Below, piece by piece: positions 47,213 to 55,285 of a DNA stretch of 64,000 nt (the stretch's first letter is position 1; each line of letters begins with the position of its first letter). This DNA comes from an uncultured Polaribacter sp. (GTDB taxonomy: Bacteria > Bacteroidota > Bacteroidia > Flavobacteriales > Flavobacteriaceae). Position numbers and translations under genes: made by a program. The DNA lies in the NCBI RefSeq assembly GCF_947501385.1, contig NZ_CANMVP010000012.1, forward strand, positions 62,001 to 126,000, written 5' to 3'. The notes under the pieces were generated by a model. The model ran no database searches. It was not told where the DNA came from and saw only the letters and a list, made by a program, of their open reading frames with translations.

Positions 47213-47710
47213 ATGGATAAAAGATTAAAGAAATTCCCTCTTTTTATAAAAGCCCAAGAAATTTATGATTTGGTGCATAAAGTTTCGATATTAATTGAGG
47301 GCAATGAAGATAAAGATGATTTTGGAAATCATTTATTAGTTGAGTACAAAAAGCAACTTCAAGAAAGTGCTTTACGAATCCCTGCAAAAATAGCAGGTGT
47401 TTTTAATGAAGATACTTTGTATGATTTTAAAATGGAAAATGCGACTATTATTAGAAAAGAAGCGCGCACAATTCTAGTAACAACTTCGGGTTTAAAGATG
47501 GCAGGCTTTAAAGAAATAGATTATTTAGATTTGATTCGTAATGAAATTGAAGAATTTAGAATTCTGTTTGCAGAATGGGTAAAAACATTCGATGAATGGA
47601 ATTATAGTATTGATAGATGGGGTTTGTTTAATCCGCCAGGAGTAAACTATGACGATTATGATATTGATGATGATTTGCCTTTTAACAATCCTTTTGATGA
47701 TGAGGTTTGA
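47213..47710 (+). CDS. hypothetical protein, possibly four-helix-bundle (S23-like)
   Basis: A 165-residue protein. The core EYKKQLQESALRIPAKIAG (about 44-62) resembles the R..SIPxNIAEG motif of the 23S rRNA intervening-sequence (S23/four helix bundle) family, but only distantly. The C-terminus is very acidic (YDDYDIDDDLP). Function unknown. A TCCTGCAAGGT repeat begins three bases after its stop codon. Confidence 0.65.
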   Translation: MDKRLKKFPLFIKAQEIYDLVHKVSILIEGNEDKDDFGNHLLVEYKKQLQESALRIPAKIAGVFNEDTLYDFKMENATIIRKEARTILVTTSGLKMAGFKEIDYLDLIRNEIEEFRILFAEWVKTFDEWNYSIDRWGLFNPPGVNYDDYDIDDDLPFNNPFDDEV

Positions 47711-47713
47711 TCT

Positions 47714-47792
47714 TCCTGCAAGGTTTCCAAAACCTTGTAGGTATAAATTTAGAGTTCCATTTTCCCTATATGTTAAAAGAAACCTTGCAGGA
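47714..47792. repeat. TCCTGCAAGGT repeat, copy 2
   Basis: Perfect arms TCCTGCAAGGT (47714-47724) and ACCTTGCAGGA (47782-47792) with inner AACCTTGTAGGTAT, as in copy 1 at 38654-38746. It is followed by a further hairpin, TAGCCCTGATTGA / TCAAGACAGGCTA (about 47838-47878). Confidence 0.75.
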
Positions 47793-47970
47793 CTAGAGCT
47801 TTCCTTCCAAAAATATGCAATAAGTTGGCAAACAGCTTAGCCCTGATTGAACCTTTCGACTACGCTCAAGACAGGCTAATTGTTTGAGCTCTTTTTGAGG
47901 TACGAAAAAAAGCGAGTGTTGAAAGCAGGAAATAGCTTCAAAAAAACAATTTAATCCATTAAATTTCTTG

Positions 47971-47978
47971 TATTTTTG
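47971..47978 (+). promoter_or_regulatory. -7 element TATTTTTG of ygiQ-like gene
   Basis: TATTTTTG ends six bases before the ATG at 47985. This settles the start (an in-frame TTG at 47976 lies in the element) and predicts a leaderless message. Confidence 0.55.
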
Positions 47979-47984
47979 CAAACT

Positions 47985-49946
47985 ATGCAAGAAACGAATA
48001 AACATCAATTAACAGACTGGTTACCAACCACAAACAAGGAAGTAAAAATTCGTGGTTGGGAAGCATTAGATGTAATTCTATTTAGTGGAGATGCATATGT
48101 AGATCATCCATCATTTGGACCTGCAGTAATTGGACGAATTTTAGAAAGTTATGGTCTGCGTGTGGCGATTGTGCCACAGCCAAGTGTTACTGATAATTTG
48201 CAGGATTTTGAGAAATTAGGAAAACCAAGATTATTTTTTGGCTGTACAGGTGGTTGTATGGATCCGATGGTTTCTAACTACACTGCAAGTAAAAAAAGAC
48301 GTGATAAAGATGCGTATACGCCAAATGGTGATAAGGGTTTTAGACCTGACTATGCAACTTCTGTCTATTCAAAAATATTAAAAGAAAAGTTCCCAGAGGT
48401 TCCTGTTTTAATTGGCGGAATTGAAGCGTCATTAAGACGTGTAACACACTACGATTATTGGTCTGATAAGCTGTTGCCAACTATTTTAGAAACCTCTAAA
48501 GCAGATATGTTGGTCTATGGAATGGGCGAACAACCTTTGCGAGAAATTGTAGCATTATTGCAGAAAGGCGTTCCGTTTTCGAGCTTAAAAAACATCAAAC
48601 AAACGGCTGTTTTAATAGACCAAAAGAAAGAAAAAATACCTGTTGTAAATGATTGGGAAGATGTAACAATCAATTCTCATAAAGCTTGTTTAGGCGATAA
48701 AAAAACATTTGCATCGAATTTTAAAACGATTGAACAAGAATCGAATAAATTAAAAGCAAGACGAATTTTGCAAGATGTGGAAGGAAAAACGTTGGTGATA
48801 AATCCGCCTTTCGCTACCATGACCGAAAAAGAAATTGATGGTTCTTTCGATTTGCCTTTTACCCGATTGCCACACCCAAAATATAACAAGCGTGGTCCTA
48901 TTCCTGCGTTTGAAATGATAAAATTTTCGATCAATATTCACAGAGGGTGTTTTGGGGGTTGTAGCTTTTGTACAATTTCTGCACATCAAGGGAAATTTAT
49001 TGCAAGCAGAAGTCAAGAATCTATTTTAAAAGAAGTAGATAAAGTGGCAAATATGCCCGATTTTAAAGGGTATTTATCTGATATTGGTGGTCCTTCTGCA
49101 AACATGTATCAGATGAAGGGTAAAGTACAAGCAATTTGCGACAAATGTGTGGCGCCAAGTTGTATTTCGCCAGTAATTTGTTCGAATTTAGATACTTCAC
49201 ATAAACCCTTAACGGAATTGTATCAAGCTGTTGATAAGCATCCAAAAATTAAAAAATCGTTTATTGGAAGTGGCATTCGTCACGATATGTTGGTGCCTGA
49301 ATTCAATAAAAATGCAGACCCAAAAGAATTGGATGCCTATACAGAAGAGGTAATGACAAAACACGTTTCTGGACGATTAAAAGTGGCACCAGAGCATACA
49401 TCAGATCCTGTATTAAAGTTGATGCGGAAACCATCTTTTACTTATTTTCATAAGTTTAAAGAACGTTTTGATAAAATTAATGTGAGGAAGAAATTGAACT
49501 TACAATTGATTCCGTATTTTATCTCAAGTCACCCAGCTAGTGAGGTAGAAGATATGGCGAATTTGGCCGCGGAAACCAAAGATATGGGTTTTCAGTTAGA
49601 GCAAGTACAAGGTTTTACACCAACACCAATGACGGTTGCTACGGTTATTTATTATTCTGGTTATCATCCTTATACTTTAAAACCAACAAAAACTCCGAAA
49701 ACTAAAAAAGAGAAAGAAGACCAACACAAGTTTTTCTTTTGGTACAAAAAAGAAAATAAAGATTGGATTAAAAATACCTTGAACAAAGTTGGAAGACAAG
49801 ATTTGTTACAACGTTTATTACCAGAAAATAACTCTTGGAAAAAGAATAAAACCACTCATAAAACTGCGCAACATACTTTTGATGATACGATTCCGTTTAA
49901 TAGAAGAAAGAAAAAGGTAAGTAGAGCTCCTAAAAAGAGGAGGTAG
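47985..49946 (+). CDS. ygiQ: YgiQ-family radical SAM protein
   Basis: A 653-residue protein of the YgiQ family (UPF0313). The radical SAM cluster motif is GCFGGCSFC within NIHRGCFGGCSFCTISAHQG, in the middle of the protein. The N-terminal domain (about 1-300) resembles a B12-binding-type Rossmann domain (DVILFSGDAYVDHPSFG). C-terminal residues are Lys/Arg-rich, often seen in proteins that touch RNA. Reaction not established. Confidence 0.92.
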   Translation: MQETNKHQLTDWLPTTNKEVKIRGWEALDVILFSGDAYVDHPSFGPAVIGRILESYGLRVAIVPQPSVTDNLQDFEKLGKPRLFFGCTGGCMDPMVSNYTASKKRRDKDAYTPNGDKGFRPDYATSVYSKILKEKFPEVPVLIGGIEASLRRVTHYDYWSDKLLPTILETSKADMLVYGMGEQPLREIVALLQKGVPFSSLKNIKQTAVLIDQKKEKIPVVNDWEDVTINSHKACLGDKKTFASNFKTIEQESNKLKARRILQDVEGKTLVINPPFATMTEKEIDGSFDLPFTRLPHPKYNKRGPIPAFEMIKFSINIHRGCFGGCSFCTISAHQGKFIASRSQESILKEVDKVANMPDFKGYLSDIGGPSANMYQMKGKVQAICDKCVAPSCISPVICSNLDTSHKPLTELYQAVDKHPKIKKSFIGSGIRHDMLVPEFNKNADPKELDAYTEEVMTKHVSGRLKVAPEHTSDPVLKLMRKPSFTYFHKFKERFDKINVRKKLNLQLIPYFISSHPASEVEDMANLAAETKDMGFQLEQVQGFTPTPMTVATVIYYSGYHPYTLKPTKTPKTKKEKEDQHKFFFWYKKENKDWIKNTLNKVGRQDLLQRLLPENNSWKKNKTTHKTAQHTFDDTIPFNRRKKKVSRAPKKRR

Positions 49947-50090
49947 TTTTATTTTTAATCTTTTCCCTAAAATCGCTGCTATTTCTTTTAATTTTTTGCG
50001 GCACTTTAAAATTTGGAAACCATTAGTTTGACAATGTTAATCTTCTTACAATACATTAAAAGAATATTCAATCATAATTAAAACTAATAA

Positions 50091-50145
50091 TGTCAGGCTG
50101 AGCTTGTCGAAGTCTTTTGTAGATTTCGACACGCTCAATCTGACA
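50091..50145. repeat. REP-like palindrome of the GAGCTTGTCGAA family
   Basis: Arms 50091-50111 and 50125-50145 (TGTCAGGCTGAGCTTGTCGA.. / TTCGACACGCTCAATCTGAC..). It lies between convergent ygiQ and the dienelactone hydrolase gene and may end both transcripts. Confidence 0.7.
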
Positions 50146-50187
50146 TTTGGTTAAACAATTGTATTTAGTTTACTGTATAATTTTCAA

Positions 50188-51078
50188 TTAATTTTTCAAA
50201 TGCTCATTAAAAAAAGCAATGGTTCTTTCCCAAGACAAATCTGCAGCTGCTTTGTCAAAACGTGGCGTAGTATTGTTATGAAAACCATGGTTTACATCAG
50301 CATAAAAATGTGCTTCATGTTCAATATTATTCGCTTTTAAAACTTTTTCAAAAGCAGGCCAACCTGCATTTACTCTTTTGTCTAAACCAGCATATTGCAA
50401 TAACAAAGGTGCTTTAATTTTTAAGGCTTCTTCATTAGAAGGCTGTCTTCCATAATAAGGAACTGCTGCTGCTAAATCAGGAAGTTTTACCGCCATCATA
50501 TTCGAAATCCAACCACCAAAACAAAAACCAACAACACCTACTTTTCCGTTACAGTCTTTATGGTTTTTTAGATACTTGTACCCAGCAATAAAATCTTCTA
50601 ACATTTCATTCCTGTCTCTTTTTCTTTGCATTGCTCTACCATCATCATCATTTCCTGGATAACCACCCAAAGGCGATAATGCATCTGGAGCTAAGGTTAC
50701 AAAGCCTTCTAGCGCTGCTCTTCTGCCAACATCTTCTATGTACGGATTTAAACCTCTATTTTCATGCACCACAATAATTCCGGGTAATTTTTCTTTTCGA
50801 TCTTTTAAAATAGAAAATAGACCTTTCATTTTTAGTCCGCCTTTTGGTGAAGCATAGTTAACCATTTCTGATCTTAATTTTGGGTCATCTGGCTGAACTA
50901 TAATCGAATCCTTATAATTTGGAGAAATAAAACTTAACAAAGAAGATACTGTAATTGCACCTACTGCATATAAAGAAAGTTTTTGTAAAAACTCTTTTCG
51001 ATCTATTTTGTTATGGGCATAATCATCATATAAATCGAATACTTCTTGGCTAATGTCTTCTTTTTTAAGTGTTTTCAT
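50188..51078 (-). CDS. dienelactone hydrolase family protein, membrane-anchored
   Basis: A 296-residue alpha/beta hydrolase. An N-terminal segment (about 20-55) carries RKEFLQKLSLYAVGAITV, a likely signal anchor lacking the twin Arg. The catalytic triad fits Cys in GFCFGG, Asp in GLDKRVN and His in NHGFHN. The true start is Met at 51078; an upstream in-frame ATG (51111) only adds residues of a leader. Substrate unknown. Confidence 0.85.
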   Translation of the reverse strand: MKTLKKEDISQEVFDLYDDYAHNKIDRKEFLQKLSLYAVGAITVSSLLSFISPNYKDSIIVQPDDPKLRSEMVNYASPKGGLKMKGLFSILKDRKEKLPGIIVVHENRGLNPYIEDVGRRAALEGFVTLAPDALSPLGGYPGNDDDGRAMQRKRDRNEMLEDFIAGYKYLKNHKDCNGKVGVVGFCFGGWISNMMAVKLPDLAAAVPYYGRQPSNEEALKIKAPLLLQYAGLDKRVNAGWPAFEKVLKANNIEHEAHFYADVNHGFHNNTTPRFDKAAADLSWERTIAFFNEHLKN

Positions 51079-51164
51079 TGCGTAATTATTTAAGGATTTA
51101 AAGCAAAGCATTTAAACCCATCTAAGTTACAAAAAATAATAATAGGTATAATGTTACTAACTTT

Positions 51165-51743
51165 TTAGGTCTCAAAAGACACTACCTTCTTTTCTAAAGC
51201 GATGTAGTGAGTCGTTTTTTCTGAAAAAAGAGGGAAAATTTTCAACTCACATGTATACGGAGTTTTATTTTTCTTATAATTGATAACAACGTCCTGAAAC
51301 GGCGTATCATTTGCTATTTTTTTTCGGATTCTTTTTTTCGCTTCGAGAGAAGTGTTTTCACCTTGAAGGAAATAAGGCGATTTTTTTAACGCAAAACTTT
51401 TATGATACCCCGTCATTTTAGAAAATCCATCATTTACCCAAACAATTTTTTGGTTGATGTCTGTAATTACAATGGCATCAAATTCTTGATCGTTAAACAG
51501 TTTATCAAAATTATTTTTCCAATTAAATTTACAGGCTAAACCTTTTACATGATTGATATCGTTTTCTAAATCAAGAAATTCCATTTCTGAAGAAAAATAA
51601 TTATTGTAAAAATCGAAACTAATTAGTGGTGATTTTATAGATACATTTGGAGTCAATAAATCTTTGATAGCTTCGTATTCTGATGTTTCTTGAGATGAAA
51701 GAAATACATCTAAACACATCATATTTGCAAGGTTGTTTTTCAT
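51165..51743 (-). CDS. PAS-domain protein
   Basis: A 192-residue soluble protein with a C-terminal PAS domain (about 75-190): FDAIVITDINQKIVWVNDGFSKMTGY followed by NYKKNKTPYTCELKIFP. No output domain is present, so it is a stand-alone sensor or interaction module, perhaps acting with the sigma factor encoded upstream. It lies 81 bases after sigZ on the same strand. Confidence 0.8.
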   Translation of the reverse strand: MKNNLANMMCLDVFLSSQETSEYEAIKDLLTPNVSIKSPLISFDFYNNYFSSEMEFLDLENDINHVKGLACKFNWKNNFDKLFNDQEFDAIVITDINQKIVWVNDGFSKMTGYHKSFALKKSPYFLQGENTSLEAKKRIRKKIANDTPFQDVVINYKKNKTPYTCELKIFPLFSEKTTHYIALEKKVVSFET

Positions 51744-51824
51744 CGAAAAGAATTTGTTTAAGATTTATAAAGCGAAGCTAACATAAATATATTTATACAG
51801 AAACAATTGAAAATTAAAACTTTG

Positions 51825-52385
51825 TTAATTACAGATGTTGCAGTCTTCTTTGTCTTGAATTTCGCCCACTAAATCTCCCTTTTTATTCACTATAAACCCA
51901 CAACAGTCTATAAAACCTTGCGAAATTAATTTCCTTCCACGCTGAATTTGAGATTTGGTTGTCGATAAAGTCTGGTTTAATTGATTGGCGACTTCTTGCT
52001 GTTTGAAGCCTTTGATGTCTGAAAGAAAAAGTGGGTCGCGGTATTTCTTTGGCAACGTTTTAAGAATCTCTTGTAAACAATCTTGTTCTGTATGTGTATG
52101 CTCTAAAATAGCAGTTTCCGATTTATAAAACCTGTCTGATGCATTTAGGTTAGCAATTTCAACCGTTTTGTTGTTTGCTCTCCAGTAATTTAAAACCGAA
52201 TTCCTTGCCACCGAAAAACACCAAGCTTTTAGTTTAGAAACCTCTTTTAAAGTATGCATTTTTGTATGAATTTTGATAAAAGTATCCTGCAAAATATCAT
52301 CGGCAATCGTTGGGTTTTTAACTTTACTGATGATAAATGTTTTTAAATCTTTAGAATATAAATCCCAAATTTGGTTTGTCGTCAT
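51825..52385 (-). CDS. sigZ: ECF-type RNA polymerase sigma factor SigZ
   Basis: A 186-residue sigma factor with region 2 (IADDILQDTFIKIHTKM) and region 4 (FKQQEVANQLNQTLSTTKSQIQRGRK). It has no N-terminal anti-sigma-like extension. The C-terminal tail holds four cysteines in two pairs, Cys161-Cys162 and Cys182/Cys185, a possible metal or redox site. It is directly downstream of a 34-residue Cys-rich peptide gene, which strengthens a metal- or thiol-linked role (inference). Confidence 0.88.
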   Translation of the reverse strand: MTTNQIWDLYSKDLKTFIISKVKNPTIADDILQDTFIKIHTKMHTLKEVSKLKAWCFSVARNSVLNYWRANNKTVEIANLNASDRFYKSETAILEHTHTEQDCLQEILKTLPKKYRDPLFLSDIKGFKQQEVANQLNQTLSTTKSQIQRGRKLISQGFIDCCGFIVNKKGDLVGEIQDKEDCNICN

Positions 52386-52457
52386 AAGAGTTATTTATAA
52401 TTCGAGGAACTGAAATGAATTCAGTTCCTGATAAAAGATACTGAAATAAGTTCAGTA

Positions 52458-52562
52458 CTAGCAATTACAATTGCTACAAGTGCAATCCGTACAGGTACAA
52501 TTTTTACAATCTCCAGTTTTACAAACTTCACAATTACAAGTGCATTCATTTTTAGTTATCAT
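52458..52562 (-). CDS. 34-residue cysteine-rich, metallothionein-like peptide
   Basis: An open frame of 34 codons with 11 Cys (positions 7, 9, 11, 14, 19, 22, 24, 27, 29, 32, 34) in CxC and CxxC spacings, sequence beginning MITKNECTCNCEVC. It is too small for usual gene finding. The density of Cys with Thr/Asn/Asp/Lys and no hydrophobic residues is typical of metallothioneins. It lies 72 bases upstream of sigZ on the same strand, behind a perfect 9-bp dyad. I do not recognise an exact homologue. Confidence 0.7.
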   Translation of the reverse strand: MITKNECTCNCEVCKTGDCKNCTCTDCTCSNCNC

Positions 52563-52573
52563 GATCGTTTTAT

Positions 52574-52599
52574 TTAATGTTCACCTAATAGAACATTAA
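52574..52599 (-). promoter_or_regulatory. 9-bp dyad upstream of the Cys-rich peptide gene
   Basis: TTAATGTTC-N8-GAACATTAA, perfect arms separated by 8 bases, centred about 25 bases before the ATG. A candidate operator, or a stable leader hairpin, for the peptide-sigZ unit. Confidence 0.5.
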
Positions 52600-52698
52600 G
52601 TTACGAAAAAGATGCAAATAAATGAGATTATTTGTAAATCGTGTTTAAAATTTTTCTTACATCAAATGATATCTTTATGTTTGTAGTCAAAAAAAACG

Positions 52699-53325
52699 AT
52701 GAAAAAACAGCTTCTTTTACTAGTTATTATTACAATTCTGGTTACTTCTTGCAAAGTTTCTAGACAATATGTTCAACACATCTCTAAAAAAGCAGACATT
52801 GTAGCACCAAAAACAAAAAATGTAATAGTAATCGCTACAGAAGAGGTTACTGTAAATGAATTTAAAAAAACATTTGAAAAAAACTTTGCTGAGAAGAGAG
52901 ATTTTTCTTTAAATTATTTGAACGAATTTTCTGAAAAATTAAGTGCGAGTTATTTGTATGCTGACGTGTCTATTGATACTAAGAATTCAACCTACGCTTC
53001 CGTAAATAAAGAAAATGCAGATTATGTAATTCATTTTTCAAACTTTGAAATCACAAATAGAGTAGAGTGGAGAAATACAGGAGGTATGGGCATGAATGGA
53101 GTAGGGGGAATGCAAACAACTTCTGTAGAGTATTGTATTATTAATGTAAAGGTAGAGATTTATGATGCAAAAAAGAATAGAGAAGTTCTAGATTTTGTTT
53201 CTATAGGTGAAAAAGCTGTTTTTTTATTCAACTTTACAAAAACACTTCAAGAAGCAAAAGAAAGATCTATTGATCATATCATTAATTATTTGAAATCTGG
53301 AAAAACGGAATACAAGAAATATTAA
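52699..53325 (+). CDS. putative lipoprotein of unknown function
   Basis: A 208-residue lipoprotein (signal ending ILVTSC, Cys18). The mature part has alternating charged segments and a Gly/Met-rich loop (GGMGMNGVGGMQ, about 132-143), with no recognised domain. It is divergent from the Cys-rich peptide gene. It is followed by the repeat-filled region that carries MITE copy 2. Confidence 0.75.
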   Translation: MKKQLLLLVIITILVTSCKVSRQYVQHISKKADIVAPKTKNVIVIATEEVTVNEFKKTFEKNFAEKRDFSLNYLNEFSEKLSASYLYADVSIDTKNSTYASVNKENADYVIHFSNFEITNRVEWRNTGGMGMNGVGGMQTTSVEYCIINVKVEIYDAKKNREVLDFVSIGEKAVFLFNFTKTLQEAKERSIDHIINYLKSGKTEYKKY

Positions 53326-53345
53326 TTTTTATAAATACATCATAA

Positions 53346-53784
53346 GGCTGTCTGAAAAGTAACTCATGTACATTCAAGACCTGAGAAAAAAATGATCAAG
53401 CGGTAGGAATGACGTAAAATAAATATCTGTAAGCATCTGTTCGAGCGTTCCGTATTCGGAAGATAAAGACTAAGTATTACCTGTTGTGCATTTTGATAAA
53501 TTCTGTCAATTCGAGTGAATTTCACGATTGAAATAAGTGAAATTTGTATCGAGAATAAGAATTTTCGTTTCTAAACTAGTTCTCGATACGATTTTTTTTA
53601 TCAAAAATCACTCGAACTGACATTTTGGAATACATTTAACTCAAAATGCACAACGGGTTAAGTATTATAAAATCAATTAATTAAATAATTGGGAAAATGG
53701 TAGCGGAGTCGAGAACTTATTTAAGAACTTTTCGACTCCGCTGAAGGGCAAAAAAAAAAGTTATTTAAAGCTTTTTAGACAACC
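53346..53784. repeat. composite repeat bounded by GGxTGTCTxAAAAG inverted ends
   Basis: Outer arms GGCTGTCTGAAAAG (53346-53359) and CTTTTTAGACAACC (53771-53784) enclose the whole gene-free stretch. Inside are a segment shared in inverted orientation with MITE copy 1 (53395-53446), MITE copy 2, and an 11-bp hairpin AGCGGAGTCGA/TCGACTCCGCT (53702-53712, 53732-53742). The right arm ends four bases before the stop codon of the membrane-protein gene. Confidence 0.6.
53479..53658. mobile_element. MITE-like element, copy 2 (180 bp)
   Basis: Begins ACCTGTTGTGCATTTTGA and ends TCAAAATGCACAACGGGT (18-bp terminal inverted repeats, one mismatch). It is flanked by the perfect 8-bp duplication TAAGTATT (53471-53478 and 53659-53666). 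The interior is itself largely palindromic. This uninterrupted copy shows the basic element length. Confidence 0.88.
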
Positions 53785-53788
53785 CGAT

Positions 53789-54400
53789 TTAATCTTTATT
53801 TAACTCTTCCATGTCATTTATTAAATCGTTTAATCTTTGTAATTGATTTCCATAAACTAATTTAGTGGTCAATTTGTAAATTAATATTCCTAAAAAGGAT
53901 ATTAGTATTGCAAAAGCTACAACTCCTAAAAATAGATTTAGAGGTTCTATTTTATCCATCATACTAGTGTACATTTCTGTATTTCTGAAAAACAACCAAT
54001 ATCCAGGAATGACAACTAATGGAAAACCAAAACCTAATAACTTTGTTGTAGCAGCAATAATTTTTTTAATCGCAATTCTGTAGGCTTTTAAATATTGATA
54101 ATTATCATTTATTATAGGAATATTCTCAAGATTTTTTAGCATTTTTTTATTTAAAAAGTACATAGCAATCATTAAACTCATGCCATATAATCCTAAAAGA
54201 ATATATCCAAATAAACTAAAAATTATTCCAAAAAATGCAGCAATATAAAGCACACTTTTATTGTCTTTAGAATATGTATGTTTTATTTTTTCTAACAAAA
54301 GATCAGATTTCTTATTGTAGAGGTTAACCACTTTTGGTATTTGTAATTTTTCGGTATTCATAAATCCTTTAATCCAAATGTTTTCAATTGATTTTTCCAT
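53789..54400 (-). CDS. membrane protein partner of ECF sigma factor
   Basis: A 203-residue protein with about four hydrophobic segments (near 52-70, 73-82, 122-137 and 155-175) after a short N-terminal soluble helix (MEKSIENIWIKGF). It overlaps the sigma-factor gene by 17 bases, the usual placement for a regulatory or anti-sigma-like partner in Bacteroidota. No zinc anti-sigma motif is seen, so the role is inferred from position only. Confidence 0.7.
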   Translation of the reverse strand: MEKSIENIWIKGFMNTEKLQIPKVVNLYNKKSDLLLEKIKHTYSKDNKSVLYIAAFFGIIFSLFGYILLGLYGMSLMIAMYFLNKKMLKNLENIPIINDNYQYLKAYRIAIKKIIAATTKLLGFGFPLVVIPGYWLFFRNTEMYTSMMDKIEPLNLFLGVVAFAILISFLGILIYKLTTKLVYGNQLQRLNDLINDMEELNKD

Positions 54401-54866
54401 CTAATAATTTTTTTAATTGTTTTTTTATTCTGTTGATGCGTACAGCAATATTATTAGGACTAGTACCAATAATAGCTGCAATTTCTTTATGTGAATTTTC
54501 TTCTAAATGCAATAAAATAATAGCTCTATCGATTTCAGATAGTTTTTTGATAGCTGCATATAATAAATTTAAATCTTCATTCTCAAAGGCTTTGTTGTCT
54601 TCTAAAGCTTCGTTTCTAATTTCTTGAGAATAGCCTCTTTTTCTTTTTTTCTTTACTAGTGTTAAACAAACGTTTAGTGTAACTCTGTAAATCCAAGTAG
54701 ACCATTTAGATTTTCCTTGGAAAGCATTTCTACTTTTCCATATTTGTAAACAAGCCTCTTGATAAAAATCCTCAAAATCTTCTTGAGAATCTGTGTATGC
54801 TCTGCATATTTTAATAATAATTCCCGAGTGTGGAACTATCGATGTTGTATAAAAATCGTTGCTCAA
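54384..54866 (-). CDS. ECF RNA polymerase sigma factor
   Basis: A sigma-70 family ECF factor, 160 residues from a TTG start. Region 2 includes FEDFYQEACLQIWKSR and region 4 includes HKEIAAIIGTSPNNIAVRINRIKKQLKK. A longer frame opens at a GTG at 54980, but its first codons lie in a dispersed repeat, and a -7 element (TACTTTTG, minus strand, 54899-54906) falls inside it. The TTG places the usual 10-residue lead before VPHSGIIIKICRAY. There is no ATG in the frame. Confidence 0.8.
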   Translation of the reverse strand: MSNDFYTTSIVPHSGIIIKICRAYTDSQEDFEDFYQEACLQIWKSRNAFQGKSKWSTWIYRVTLNVCLTLVKKKRKRGYSQEIRNEALEDNKAFENEDLNLLYAAIKKLSEIDRAIILLHLEENSHKEIAAIIGTSPNNIAVRINRIKKQLKKLLDGKIN

Positions 54867-54898
54867 AATTATATTTTCTTGATTAGTATTCTGATTCT

Positions 54899-54906
54899 CA
54901 AAAGTA
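54899..54906 (-). promoter_or_regulatory. -7 element TACTTTTG of the ECF sigma gene
   Basis: On the minus strand TACTTTTG fits TAnnTTTG and lies about 33 bases before the proposed TTG start. No matching -33 TTG is obvious. Confidence 0.4.
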
Positions 54907-54962
54907 TTACAAAGAATTTTATTTTTTTTTAAATAAATTGAAACTACCTGACTGTTGCAGGC

Positions 54963-55058
54963 AGATTTCCAGCTTTCCACTGTATCTTTTTGTAAAAAAT
55001 AAAAAGGATGTCGTTTCTCCCGAAATTTCGGAAGTGGGTTAAACTAGTTTAGAATCCA
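54963..55058. repeat. composite repeat, second copy
   Basis: ATTTCCAGCTTTC (54965-54977), then AAAGGATGTCGTTTCTCCCG (55003-55022) and a GGTTAAACTAGTT stretch, matching 46919-47070 in order. Its left end overlaps the upstream GTG of the sigma open frame. Confidence 0.55.
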
Positions 55059-55089
55059 ATTGATTTCAAGAAGGAAATCGCTATTTAAA

Positions 55090-55129
55090 TAAAAAAAGAC
55101 CCTTCAGGTTTTAAAAATCTGAAGGGTCT
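55090..55129 (-). terminator. terminator downstream of the ECF/IcmF boundary repeat
   Basis: Perfect hairpin arms AGACCCTTCAG (55097-55107) and CTGAAGGGTCT (55119-55129). On the minus strand the stem is followed by seven Ts (55096-55090), so it should end transcripts coming from icmF. Related hairpin at 47128-47159. Confidence 0.7.
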
Positions 55130-55216
55130 GAATATTAAATTCTAGATGAATTTAAAACACCGCTAAAAAGCGTCATTAGCGATTTAAATATTTTTTTCGT
55201 AAAAATTGATTCTCTG

Positions 55217-55285
55217 TAGATTCCTATTTTCATAGGAATAAGCGATTCACACAAAATTCTTTATAGAATTTTGGTTCTCTGCTTA
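55217..55285 (-). repeat. stop-codon-supplying repeat, copy 2
   Basis: On the minus strand TAAGCAGAGAACC, whose TAA is the icmF stop codon, then the hairpin AAAATTCTATAAAGAATTTT, then GCTTATTCCTATGAAAATAG and GAATC. Same layout as 40082-40151 after an unrelated gene. Confidence 0.6.
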
